Assembly (NCBI GenBank): GCA_030770545.1
Contig: JAUCMP010000030.1
Coordinates: forward strand, 4,131,001-4,195,000
Source of the DNA: Macropodus opercularis
Lineage: Eukaryota > Chordata > Actinopteri > Anabantiformes > Osphronemidae
Direction: 5' to 3'
Length of the DNA stretch: 64,000 nt
The notes under the pieces are model-generated. The model did not search any database and was not told where the DNA came from. It saw only the letters and a list, made by a program, of their open reading frames with translations. This document shows positions 21,250 through 31,320 of this stretch, in pieces (positions within the stretch are counted from its first letter, which is position 1; each line of letters begins with the position of its first letter). Made by a program: the position numbers and the translations under genes.

Positions 21250-21449
21250 ACATGAAGTTGAACACAGCAGAAGCCTGTTGACGGCCATTAACCCTGAACG
21301 TGACCATGAAGAGGCAGGTGTCGTTGATCCAGCTGTTCGGGCTAACCAGCTAGCTAGCTAGATAGCCAGCCAGCTAGCCGGTAGCCTCGCAGCTACACCG
21401 GGCACAGCAGCGAGGAGCAGCCTGGACTGTGACCTTGACCCGCCGCCAT
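21200..21449 (+). other. First exon (mostly 5'UTR) of an unidentified gene, ending in a split start codon
   Basis: The sequence runs through CGCCGCCAT (Kozak-like) at 21441-21449 and straight into a donor GTGAGTAC at 21450. The ATG can be completed only if the next exon begins with G, and the exon at 23832 does. Two short upstream ORFs precede it: 21252-21281 (9 codons plus stop) and 21306-21353 (15 codons plus stop). A tandem GCTAGCTAGC run at 21350-21380 lies between them and the start. The 5' boundary is unknown. Confidence 0.5.
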
Positions 21450-21769
21450 GTGAGTACTCAGATGCTTCCAAGGCTGGGACGTCACAGAAAAGTCGATTTG
21501 CAGAGATGCGGGAGGACGAACATTTAGTTTCCCTCTCAAGTCCGACCTTTGATTGACAGCTTCATTAACGTCCTGCTAACACAAAGAAAAACCCTCAGAA
21601 CAACCTCGACGTGTATTTGTACCGTGGTACTGAAATGCACATTGTTCATTCGGTGTAGTCGTTGACTCCAACACAGCTGCTGTGCTGAGAGCAGACTGGC
21701 CTGTAGGGTGGAGACCAGTTGATGGAGAAAGCATCACAGAGGTCGTCTAGATTTGATGAAGCCTGGTCA

Positions 21770-22795
21770 TGATGTGCTTTGCAAGGTGGTGGTCATACGC
21801 GTGTTGCTGAGTCCACAGCCTATAGTCCCTCCTGATGTGAAGACGTGTCCCGTAGCGTGAGGCTGCCTGACCGTGACGCTTCTCTTCACGCGCTGCTTCC
21901 TTAGACGCTGTGTGACCGACGCTGGTCTGGTTCGGGACCATGCGACTGTGGTTGAGTCTCCAGATTAGGCTGATCAGTGGAGAGTTGGAGACGGTGCAGG
22001 GGATGGTGCTGTCACTGCTGGAGCCACTGATAGAAACTGAAATGATGCAACTCAAATATTAATGTAATACAGTGACGTGTGTAGTTTCTGGGCCTTGTGA
22101 GATTCATCGAACGCTCACCCAGGCTCTCCTCCCGTTTGTGCTGCTGACGGTGCAGCTGTCGTCCACATCGGTAGCATCGTGTGAGCGTAGCAGAGAGCTG
22201 CGGGTGTAGCAGAGCGGCTGTTCAGTCCGCTGGGCTGTGGTTGTGCTGTGGAGGGCGGTGGTGGACCAGCTGAGTCCAGGTTTAGGGTGGATCCCCTCTG
22301 AGCTGCAGCTCATCCAGTTTCCTACCTGCTCCAGGTGGACTTTACAAACAAATGGATTGACGCAGCTTTGAATTAATGAGGATTATTTTACTCAGTGGAA
22401 GTAAAACCTACCTACCTATCGTTCAGTGGCTTTATTTTGTGTAAACACACACACGCAGAAGCTTCACTTTGGAGACTGGAGCTGGAGAATGAAAGGTTGT
22501 GTCAGATAGTTTGTGTGTTTGTCTCACCGGACACTTTTAAGTAGATAAATGAGTCCTTGTTACTGGTTCTGGTGCTGGTCAAGCACTGGAATCTGCCCTG
22601 GTCCTGAACCTTGACCCCCGTCAGCTGCAGTGAGGCGTTTCCTCCGGAGATCTGATCCTGGAACAGTGACGTCCTGCCTGTGAAGCGCTGGTCCTGGTTT
22701 GTGAGCTGGTCTCGGTAGTCATGGCAGGAGTGGACATGAAGGTCACATCAAGGTCAGCGTCTCCCTGAAAGTTTCCATGGCAACACACGACGCAA
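21770..22795 (-). pseudogene. B7-family (HHLA2-like) Ig gene remnant, three domains (left copy)
   Basis: Minus strand, in order. V-set part (about 22528-22760): YRDQLTNQDQRFTGRTSLFQ, GGNASLQLTGVKVQDQGRFQ then C, ending KVSG at a donor (GGTGAGAC, 22521). C-set part (22119-22339): SCSSEGIHPKPGLSWST and SHDATDVDDSCTVSS, followed by a donor. Second C-set (about 21770-22036): SISGSSSDSTIPCTVSNSPL, LIWRLNHSRM, then SLTLRDTSSHQEG with a frame change before CGLSNTRM. The CSSEGIxPxP and SLFQDQI...NASLQL motifs fit fish proteins annotated as HHLA2/B7-like co-stimulatory ligands. Lacks a signal peptide, the V-set first half and a transmembrane exon; the frameshift in the last domain argues for a pseudogene. 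Confidence 0.75.
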
Positions 22796-23831
22796 ACATT
22801 CATACAGAATTAGATGATTTAATTATTTAGAGGTTTTAAATATTAATTAATTGAGGATCCTATAGCTGAATTAGTTCTACTTGAGTATTTCTTCGCTTTC
22901 TTGTTTCACTGTGATCATTTAGTCGACAGTTCACCCAGTGTAAAATTGAAAAGCTGCTTTCTGTCGTGTGAAACAGGCCTCGTGGAGTTTGTGTTGTGCC
23001 AATCGCTGTATTTTTGGTTTTGAAGTGTCAAACGCTTCTAGTTCTTTTACGCAGCATAAAAATCTTCCCATTGTCACTTACGTTGATGCTGTAATGAAAC
23101 TTCTGTTTATTATAAATAAAACTTGTGTTAATGAAACCAGCTCAGAAATAGACGGCGTCGTCTGCTCTAAACGCTCGGCACCAAATGGAATCCGATTCAG
23201 TTCATTTCACTTTTTCATGTGTTTTTCTTGCTGGCTTTTAATATTTTTCTTGTTATGGGGGTTTGTGTGTTTCATAATCAGGCGATGTCCGTGACTCACA
23301 CATCCAGCAGACAAAGAACGGGCCTGGCTCTGATTATCCGGTCCGCACAGCCGTCCCTGAGCAGGTCCGTTCTAAACAGAACCATCGTGTTTCTCTACAG
23401 ATGTGACGTCGTTGAGGTGCGTCCAGATCAGGTGCGTCATGGATGAACATGTTCCAGTTAACGGAGGGCTGGGACCAAGTCCCCGACGCCGCTGGAGGAA
23501 GAGACCTACTGGGAGGAGGAAGAGCGTTTTTCTATTGGCTGGGATCGGTAGGAGAATTTCTCTAGTATGTTATTACCAGTAATGAGTGCGTCGCCTTCGC
23601 TGTGATCTTTAATACGCGCAGGCGTAATGATGACACGTTGGGGTCCAGTCTCTGACGATGATGTTACACACATTGCTCTAAACCGAGTCTCTAGGTGGAG
23701 ACGCAGCGTAGTTAGTTGATAGCAGTTTAAACCAGGTAGTGGTTTGCTGACGCATCAATATGTGACGTGTCTAATGTGTCTAATGTGAATGTTTGACGCT
23801 GGCTTGATTCTCGTTGCGTCTCTCGGGGCAG
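22796..23831. other. Intron sequence of the split-start gene, no second gene seen
   Basis: Short frames only; 22968-23294 and 23219-23446 are open in AT-rich sequence without family resemblance. Confidence 0.45.
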
Positions 23832-23964
23832 GGCGAGCGTGTCCTGGAGGGATTCCTTCAGACATCAGGGTCGGAGTAAACCTCCGGCTGGTCGCCTCCT
23901 CTCAGACCTACCTGATCCCGCAAGAGTCCAGAACCACAGGACGGACACGACCAGTGAGAACTGG
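23832..23964 (+). CDS. Second exon of the split-start gene, unidentified protein N-terminus
   Basis: An acceptor (CTCTCGGGGCAG) and a donor (TGG|GTGAGA) bound 133 bp. Joined to the AT at 21449 it gives 45 codons without a stop: MASVSWRDSFRHQGRSKPPA, GRLLSDLPDPARVQNHRTDT, TSENW, ending in phase 0. The composition is that of a real protein, basic with proline, but I do not recognise the family. A candidate next exon in the same phase lies at 25095. The intron of 2382 bp contains the B7-like pseudogene on the other strand. Confidence 0.5.
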
Positions 23965-25094
23965 GTGAGACTGGGTCTGCTCATGTCAGGTTAGTCCTCA
24001 GTTCAATAAAGATTTCGGTTTCCTCCAGATCATCGTTAGGTGCGACGGTCTCCCCAGAACCGTGACACTGAGCGGATGCTCGTGAGCAGGGAGGGAACCA
24101 ACTGGATCCGATCCGTCACTGACCTCACGCAAACCGATTACTTGCGTTTGTTTTATTGTAGTTTTCTCTACATTTAGACTAAATTAGTAAAAACACAAAG
24201 TGGAACGGTTTTCTTCACGTCACTTCATTTTCCTAAGTTACATGTGGAGTGAGCTGACACCTTTCAAAATAAAGCTGTGATGATGCTTTAGTAGCTCACA
24301 AATGAGCTAGAAGATTTAATGATTTGATTGTGTTATAACAACCTTAATGACCTGAAGACCTCAAGTTACTGTTGGTACCAGCACCACGGCGGCAGACACA
24401 GGGAAGGAGAGCTTCATTTAACATCAACTGTCGTTTCAGTCTTGCACGTTGCAGGTAAAAGTCCAGGTTCACGTCCAGAGTCCAGGACTTGCTTCTTGAC
24501 CCGAAATCCACAGAGACCAGTAAATGTCTAGATCTGATCCAGGAGATTCTCTCGATGTTTGTCTCTGTTTGTGTGGAAGGAGGAGGGAACGACATCTGTT
24601 TCCATTGACGCGGCTCAGTCCGTCCACTACTGGCTCAAGGTGTACGGATACGCGTCGGTTCCTAAAGGTGAGGTAACGACAACAACAGCGATGCTTTACG
24701 CACGGTCACGTACTCTACGCGTCCACGGCTTCTTTGCACGGGGTAGATTAGAGCCGATTCCTGAGGGCCTTTCACTGGCTGCAGGGTCTCCTCAGAGGAG
24801 GACGGATCGCTGCTGGCTCATCCAAAAACCAGAGGCGAGCGTTAATCTACACACGAACGCACACAGTTCACTTCCTGTCCTAGAGAAATGGCGCCAACGT
24901 TTACTTATGTCGGTTATTTATATGCTCATTTTCATATTAGAAATCAATCAGATATCAGTAGCACTAATAGAGGTGACAAGTCATGTTAAACACTCACACT
25001 GTACATGATCCTATTTAACCTGTGTGTTTCTAATATAAATGCACAGACGCGTTTTAGGTCACGTCATTGTGATGTTTGGGTTTTTACCCTGCAG
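23965..25094. other. Putative second intron, single-copy in this window
   Basis: No repeat recognised. A short plus-strand piece near 24360-24425 (TSTTAADTGKESFI) is reminiscent of the end of a B7-like V-set but too short to call. Another AG-bounded open segment starts at 24030 and could be an alternative exon. Confidence 0.4.
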
Positions 25095-25178
25095 GCCAAG
25101 AAAGTTCTACACCGGGCAGCACAACGAGAGCCGCTGCTACGTTCTGCACCAGGACGAGAAAAGCCAAAGCCCCACTGA
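25095..25178 (+). CDS. Candidate third and last exon of the split-start gene
   Basis: The acceptor TTTTTACCCTGCAG precedes a phase-0 frame that reads AKKVLHRAAQREPLLRSAPG, REKPKPH and then TGA at 25176. It would finish a protein of 72 residues. The phase matches the exon at 23832-23964. No convincing poly(A) signal follows before the repeat block at 25352. The link is inference and another exon arrangement is possible. Confidence 0.3.
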   Translation, partial: AKKVLHRAAQREPLLRSAPGREKPKPH

Positions 25179-25351
25179 GAACGTAGCACCAAGAACCGAC
25201 GCCAGAAAACCTACACGGTTTGTCAGACGCTGCAGCAAACTGCGCTTACGTGACACTGACCCACAGGGAGTTTGAGGACAGGCTGAGCGAAGGATGGCGC
25301 TCATACACACTCTAGTGTGTTACTGTGGCGCTGATTACTGTACAACAAAGG

Positions 25352-25957
25352 AGCAACCCCCTCCTCCCCCACACTGAGCTCTCTGCCTTCCTCACATTGA
25401 GGGAGGTGGAGTCATTTCAACGCTGCAGAACAAAGTGAAGAGTTGCCTGAATCAACTGAAACCGTGACTATGCAGCACTGTTCAGAAACACATACGCGTC
25501 TGTCCAGCCAGTCGACGATAGGAACCTGAAGCTGAGTGTTAGAAACGATGTTTGAATGGTAGTGATGCAAACAGAGTCACTACACAGGCCCTGAATAAAA
25601 TACTAGCAACCACAGACATCGGCCAAACTAAGGAGTCGATGCCCCGGAGGAGCAGCAGAACCAGCGTCTGCTCAACCAACGTGACGGACGGCGGACGCAG
25701 CGGCTCAGCTGAAGCCTGAACATTCTACCCATGCGCTGCTACGCAGACACGTCCACGTGTTGGTTCTGCTTTTAAGTTTGAGGAAGTGCACACACAGTAA
25801 CATGCTATAAATGACACTGACTGTGTTTCTGGACTTTATTGATTTGTATCTATTATTGGAAATTCTATCAAATGTACGGTTTACCAAAAAAAAGCAGCAA
25901 CATGACAAAGTCTCCCTCAGCAAACTGTTGGACCGACTCACGTTTGTTAATGTGTTC
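25352..25957 (+). repeat. Older diverged copy of the 0.7-3.7 kb block, left part
   Basis: Begins with a single collapsed minisatellite unit (CACATTGAGGGAGGTGGAG), then follows 3104-3655 (GTCATTTCAACGCTGCAG, CAAAGTGAAGAGTTG, CACTACACAGGCCCTGAATA, CTCCCTCAGCAAACTGTTGG). The L2 fragment and poly(A) segments are absent. Interrupted at 25957 by the LINE; resumes at 28412. Confidence 0.85.
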
Positions 25958-25961
25958 TTGG

Positions 25962-27236
25962 AATATCTGACTGTCAAATGCAGCCTTTTTATCTCCCAAG
26001 GGAGTTTACTGTGGTCATGGTCACGGCTGTGTACATTCCACCGGATGCTAATGCTAACACAGCTATCGGACTCCTGCATGCTAGCGTTAGCAACAAGCAG
26101 AGCACGTACCCTGACGCTGTGCAGATCATAGCAGGAGACTTTAACCATGCGGACTTAAAGGCAGCTCTCCCTAAGTTCCACCAGCACGTAAAGTGCGCTA
26201 CTAGGGGAGAGAAGACTCTGGACAAGGTCTATTCCAACATCAAACTGGGCTACAGGGCCAGACCACTACCACACCTGGGCCAGTCTGACCACCTGTCCCT
26301 GCTGCTCATTCCTGCATATGCCCCCGTCAAGAAAACGGCTCCCACCATCACAAAGACTGATGGTGCCTCCCAGCAGCTGCAGGACTGTTTTGACAGAACC
26401 AACTGGGAGGTCTTTGAACATCAGGACCTGGAGATGTTCACAGACAGTGTACTGTGCTACATCAAGAACTGCATAGACACGGTCACAGTGGACAAACGCA
26501 TCAGGGTCTACCCCAACCAGAAGCCCTGGATGACCCGGAAGGTCCAGCAGCTGCTGAGGAAGAGGAACAACGCCTACAGGTCTGGCGACAGAGATCTCTA
26601 CAGCGCAGCCCGAGCTGACTTGAAGAGAGGCATCAGAGAGGCCAGAGCAGACTACAGGAGGAGGATTGAGGGCCACCTGGACAGTAACAACAGCCGGCAG
26701 GTGTGGCAGGACGTCCAGCACCTCACCAAGTACAGGACCAACGTCAAAGCTGCTGAAGGTGACCTCACGCTAGCAGAGGAACTAAATATCTACTTTGCTC
26801 GCTTTGAGGTTTCTGCACCTGAAGCGGCGCAGCTACACCACACGGTGCACAGCAGCACGGTCCTCAGTCTGGAGCGGCACGAGGTGAGACGTACCCTCCG
26901 AGCCGTCAACCCGAGGAAGGCGACTGGTCCTGATGGCGTCCCAGGACGTGTGCTGAGGGACTGTGCAGACGAGCTGACTGAGGTCTTCACAAAGACCTTC
27001 AACCGGTCCCTGGCACAGTCCACTGTCCCCCCCTGCCTGAAGTCCTCCACCATAGTCGCCCTGCCCAAGAAGCCCCACATCTCCAGCCTCAATGACTACA
27101 GACCAATAGCACTCACCCCAGTCGTGATGAAGTGCTTCGAAAAACTGGTCCGTAGCCACATCACAGCAGCTCTGCCCTCAAGACTCGACCCACACCAGTT
27201 TGCTTACAGAGCAAACCGATCCACAGAGGAGCCATA
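25962..27236 (+). pseudogene. LINE ORF2: endonuclease end and first half of reverse transcriptase
   Basis: The frame reads FTVVMVTAVYIPPDAN, IIAGDFNHADLKAALPKF (endonuclease GDFN), GEKTLDKVYSN and GQSDHLSLLLIPAY (SDH catalytic motif). After a linker (FPNQKPWM-like YPNQKPWMTRKVQ) come the RT motifs RKATGPDGVPGRVLRDCADE, LPKKPHISSLNDYRPIALTP and DPHQFAYRANRSTEEP, then a stop at 27235 caused by a frame change within RANRSTDDA. The N-terminal half of the endonuclease is missing. Confidence 0.92.
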
Positions 27237-27853
27237 GCAACAGCGCTACATGCTGCTCTGTCACACCTGGAGCAGCAGGGCAGCTACGTGAGGATGCTCT
27301 TTGTGGATTACAGCTCGGCTTTCAACACCATCCTCCCACACAAGCTGGTGGCCAAGCTGGAGGACCTGGGGCTCCCACATTCAACCTGCATGTGGATCCG
27401 CAGCTTCCTCTCTGGTCGCAGACAGGCCCCCACACATCCACGGCCCTAAGCCTCAGCACCGGCTCCCCCCAGGGCTGTGCTGAGTCCGCTGCTCTACTCG
27501 CTCTACACACACGACTGCAGCCCTGTCCATCACTGCAACACCATCATAAAGTTTGCAGACGACACTACAGTGGTGGGGCTCATCTCTGACGGGGACGAGT
27601 CTGCCTACAGAGACGAGGTGGAGCAACTAGTGATGTGGTGTACGACCAACAACCTTCTCCTCAACATTTCAAAAACAAAAGAACTCATAATAGACTTCAG
27701 GAGAAAAAAGACAGACGTTCCACCATTACACATCGGCAGGGACTGTGTGGAGAGGGTGGCAGACTTCCGCTTCCTGGGAGTACACATAGAGGAGAGTCTG
27801 ACCTGGAGCGCAAACACCTCTGAGCTGCTGAAAAAGGCCCAGCAGAGACTGTA
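27230..27853 (+). pseudogene. LINE ORF2: second half of reverse transcriptase
   Basis: After the frame change the product continues AIATALHAALSHLEQQGSYV, RMLFVDYSSAFNTILPHKLV (motif A) in one frame. Another frame (from 27477) gives LSPLLYSLYTHDCSP, IIKFADDTTVVGLISDGDES (FADD catalytic motif) and FLGVHIEESLTWSANTSELL. A stop after AQQRL (27853) marks a third disruption. Confidence 0.92.
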
Positions 27854-27873
27854 ACAACATCACACAAAGACTG

Positions 27874-28215
27874 TTGGTGTCCTTTTACAGAGCTAGCATA
27901 GAAAGTATACTAACATACTGTATATGCATATGGTTCACCAGCAGCACAGCAGCTCAGAGGAAAGCTCTCCAAGGGGTCATCAACACCGCACAGAAGATTG
28001 TTGGCTGCCCTCTCCCCACATTGGAAAACCTACACAGCTCCCGTTGCCTCAGGAAAGCACAGGACATTGTGAAAGACACTTCTCACCCAGGCCACTCCCT
28101 GTTTGAACTGCTGCCCTCAGGCAGACGGTACAGACTATGCAAGACTAGGACTAACAGACTCAAGCACAGTTGTTATCCCACTTTACTATCCGCTCTGAAC
28201 GCTGCTAAAAAATAA
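27874..28215 (+). pseudogene. LINE ORF2: C-terminal region
   Basis: Reads VSFYRASIESILTYCICIWF, AQRKALQGVINTAQKIVGCP, LENLHSSRCLRKAQDIVKDT, HPGHSLFELLPSGRRYR and ends LLSALNAAKK at a natural stop. This is the standard fish L2-type ORF2 terminus. Confidence 0.9.
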
Positions 28216-28411
28216 TGCAAAACTCAAGTCTGGACCAATGCAATGTACGATGTTTGTGTGGGTTTTTAGATGTTTTTTTTACTCTTATTTATTGTTTTAG
28301 TTTTTTTACCTCGTATGAATGATGCACTGTATGGAAAGCACCTGTTAAATGACTGGAGAGCACTTTTTTAAATTTCACTGTACAAGTGACAGCGACAATA
28401 AAGAATCGATC

Positions 28412-28465
28412 TGTTCAGGAATTTATCAGGTTTAATCAACTTACAGATGACACCGGTACAGTTGA
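28412..28465 (+). repeat. Older diverged block copy, right part after the LINE
   Basis: TTCAGGAATTTATCAGGTTTAA and CTTACAGATG parallel 3653-3695. Similarity fades after about 28465. Confidence 0.7.
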
Positions 28466-29034
28466 GGATGGGGGTTTAGTCTGTTTTATTTTTACAGTTT
28501 TGCTACGACCTGATACAGGTTAAGATGCAATTCATTGAATCTCTTACTGGTGGGTGGAGGTTTCAAAAATCAAAGGAGCTTAAAATGAACATGTAGCATT
28601 CGGTCTACTCTGGCTGAATGTTTCTAGCTAACAGACATTGACCACAGGGGAAGGAGAGCTAGCACGCTTGCTCTTTCTTTGCCGTATGACAACCACGCTT
28701 TCTCTGCAGAATAAGGGAGAAGGGGGTGGTGCAAGAGAGTCCGGCTCAGCCGAGTTTGGTGGATGGACAAAGGGGCTTGAAAACCAGAAGGTGCGTAAAA
28801 GGCACGACAGGGTTACTCCCAAACCCAGCCAACACACATAGAGACGCCTTCACACACACGCTACACGCACAACCTCACACACAAGCAGCAGAGAGAGAGT
28901 CCCAAGAGCACCGACGCAGGGAGAAAGTGGACGTCCTCCGAAGAAAGAGCTGGGGTTGAAACCCGGGTAAGACGGCAGCGAAGGGGCCTGGATCCGGTGC
29001 CGCCGCCGTGTCCGAACAGAACAAACGAACCGCT
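28466..29034. other. Intergenic stretch with CA-rich and GA-rich runs
   Basis: CACACACGCTACACGC and CAGAGAGAGAGT runs at about 28850-28900. No gene seen. Confidence 0.45.
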
Positions 29035-29396
29035 GGAATGGATCGTTTCTGGTCCTTCAGCTGGTCGGACAGCCGGGCGCAGGTGGCCTGGATGTACCAG
29101 CCGCGCTGGCGGAGGGCACGCAAACCCAGCTCGTCTGTGACCTCTGCAGCATTCATAGCGTTGGGCAGATGCTGGGAGGGGAAACTGAAATGTATCGAGC
29201 TGGTTCCGAAAACTCACGTCAGTGAAGGTGCTAAACGTCACGTGTATGCGCCAAAGAAACAAATGCGACCTCACCTGTTTATTTGCCAACACGAGCAGCG
29301 CAGCGTCTCCGAGTTGGTCCTCGGCGAACATGCTGGACGGCTCCTCGCCTCGTTCACTCGCTCTCTGCCGTTGCTGAGCCCGAGAACCAAAACACA
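29035..29396 (-). pseudogene. ARF-family GTPase pseudogene with a retained intron
   Basis: Minus strand. Exon A (29275-29396) reads GLSNGRERVNEA and, after a one-base deletion, SMFAEDQLGDAALLVLANKQ, ending at a GTGAGG donor. Intron 29172-29274 (103 bp). Exon B (about 29035-29171) reads HLPNAMNAAEVTDELGLRAL and RQRGWYIQATCA, then skips to RLSDQLKDQK. These are the last third of an ARF1/ARF3-like small GTPase (SNDRERVNEA, LLVFANKQD, WYIQATCA). The NKxD guanine-specificity aspartate is changed to His, about 13 residues after ATCA are missing, the stop is lost, and the P-loop and switch exons are not found nearby. The intron shows it came by DNA duplication, not retrotransposition. Confidence 0.85.
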
Positions 29397-31169
29397 GCAT
29401 TTACAGCATTAAAACCTGTGACCAGGGATGAACAAAGGTTTACCTGAACAGTCCATTCCAACAAAAACGATCCCTCTCAGGTTGAAAGCTGTGGAAATAA
29501 TTCTATGCAAATGACTCCTGCTGCTTAATAATTCGCTTCTCTGGATAAAAGCCACATCCTCATATTCATGCCCACGCGGAGACGTCAGACTCCCAGTGAA
29601 CCACACAGAATCCAACTGCTGGACAGTAACAACTCTCTTCAATCCTCAAGGCTGAGGACAAATGAGACACGAGGATGTTTCACACTGTCTGTTAATGTAC
29701 AGCTGGTAGATGGTTCATCGTCCCTTGACATTTTCTGACACACTTGCAACGGTGCCGGTATTTTTGGCCATGACTGTACATGTTCAGCCTGGAATTTAGC
29801 TGCAGTTTCATCATCGTCGTCATGTCAGGAAAACACAGATTGGCATAATGTGGACCTTTGACAACTGAATACTTCACCAGTCATGGCTTCACCAGCCTCA
29901 GCCTCATCCCTTAAGCACCGATGAGGACACCTATGGGCAGCAATGTTCACCAACACCAGCTACCACCCCCACCCCTCCTCACCTTCAGTGTTCTGGAGGT
30001 AGTGGCGCCACAGCGCCCACACTGTGAAGCTGATGTTCTTGTATTCACAGTTTCAACATTAAGCTGAAGTTACATGATGCAAAATAATAGAGTATCATTA
30101 GATGGGTTGAACACCAGCCTTGTACTTCAACCGCACTTAAGCTTGTGTTGGGCCTCTACCACTAGGCACAGTAGCAGACTAACCATCTGCTGCTGGGAGA
30201 TTTCTCTGATATATTTAGCTACTTCATGCTTTTTAGATAAATGAATATGCTTGTATATAATGTTAAAACCTAAAAAAAATAATTTCCCCCCCATCTTCAA
30301 AAGTCAGATGTTGAGTTGTTGGTAGTTGGTAGATTAAAGCAGACGTTAGTAACCAACCCAGTGGAGCTTTGCCTGCTCCACTGTTTCATTTCATTATCAT
30401 CTCAGATTTCCTTCATTTCTCTGGTGACCCTTAGAGGCTACACTCATTCGGTAGCAGCTGCTTCTTCTTGAATGTCTCCATCTAGAGGCTAAATCTATAC
30501 AACTGGAACCTAAAGTTTAGTCCGGTTAAATATTTACAGGTGTTTCTACCTGCCAGTTCTATCCTGGACTGTCCACTGGACTCTGTGGAGGAGGTGGATG
30601 AGAGGAGCTGACATCCATCATGGACAATGCTTCTCACCCACTGCATCAACTGTGGAGGCTCTGGCCTTGGGGGGGGAAAAAAATAGTCAAAGACCGTTTT
30701 ACAGTACATTACAACTGTATCCACATGACTGACCCTAAAGAGAGTAACAGGACAGAACAGCATTAAAACAAGCCATTTCATGCTCGTTTCTGGGCCACGT
30801 GTTTGAACAGGCCGCTGTACAAGCGCTACCATCAAAGAGCAGCACATCCTCCCAGTCACAAATAAGCATTAACTTGTGCTTCTCAGATGGAGGAACCAGC
30901 CCCATAGGTTTACTCACAGCCAGTGATCCTGAACCTGCAGCTTGGGACACGGCTGCAGACGCCACACAGACCTTAGAACCGTCCGCGAAGGAGGACGTGC
31001 AGTCTGGTGGACTGGCGTCAGGAGGCACTTCTCCATCCTGGTTCTGCACAGCGGGTTCCAGATCCGTCAGGGGAGACGGGAGCACACGGAGAGAACCAAA
31101 CAACACGAGTTGTTACAGCTTCTGAACTGCAAACCTCAGGTTCATGGTGCTCCTTTCAGCCCGTGCAGA
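29397..31169. other. Mostly unrecognised intergenic stretch
   Basis: About 30597-30660 reads SIMDNASHPLHQL on the plus strand, a short scrap reminiscent of a fish LINE ORF2 C-terminus. A candidate minus-strand exon at 30918-31043 is listed separately. Otherwise nothing seen. Confidence 0.4.
30918..31043 (-). other. Candidate 126-bp coding exon, unknown gene
   Basis: On the minus strand an acceptor CCCGCTGTGCAG and a donor GCT|GTGAGTAAA bound 42 codons in phase 0 (NQDGEVPPDASPPDCTSSFA, DGSKVCVASAAVSQAAGSGS, LA). The codon-like composition and good donor are suggestive, but no partner exon and no family were found. Confidence 0.25.
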
Positions 31170-31320
31170 CTCTGGCCAATCAGTCCTCACATGTACATCC
31201 TGGCCCCATAGCAACATGTATGTTGACACAAACATTCTAAAAACCTTTAGGCAACAAACAGCGGCAGAGAGAGGTAGGAATTTTTACAGCTCTGCTAAAA
31301 ACGTGCATTTACTTGTATTT
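31170..31320 (+). repeat. Short direct repeat, member 1
   Basis: CTGGCCCCATAGCAACATGT through ACGTGCATTTACTTGTATTT is repeated almost exactly at 31789-31912; the preceding TTTCAGCCNGTGCAGACTC also matches. Confidence 0.92.

Larger units (their letters stand above)
1..23908 (+). repeat. Left copy of a ~38-40 kb tandem duplication
   Basis: The sequence from base 1 reappears from 37939 in the same orientation and order. Aligned landmarks give offsets of 37938 (start), about 38026 (2 kb), 38049 (5-7 kb), 38055 (8.5-14.4 kb) and 40092 (15-23.9 kb). The jumps are explained by a 93-bp minisatellite unit, small indels and one 2-kb transposon. Single-base differences are rare. The left edge is cut by the window, so homology may extend further left. 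Either a recent tandem duplication or a retained second haplotype in the assembly would give this picture. Confidence 0.97.
25958..28411 (+). mobile_element. 5'-truncated L2-clade LINE, inserted with TGTTC target duplication
   Basis: The inserted block starts inside the endonuclease and ends at a GCGACAATAAAGAATCGAT-type tail. The flanking repeat block is cleanly resumed on the far side, which fixes the ends: TGTTC at 25953-25957 and again at 28412-28416 is the target duplication. The 3' untranslated part (about 28216-28411) contains T-rich runs. The ORF2 it carries is interrupted by frame changes near 27230, 27430 and 27850. Confidence 0.92.

Noticed and set aside
24360..24425. Possible second B7-like V-set end on the plus strand
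   Set aside because: Only about 14 residues of resemblance with a stop; too short to support.
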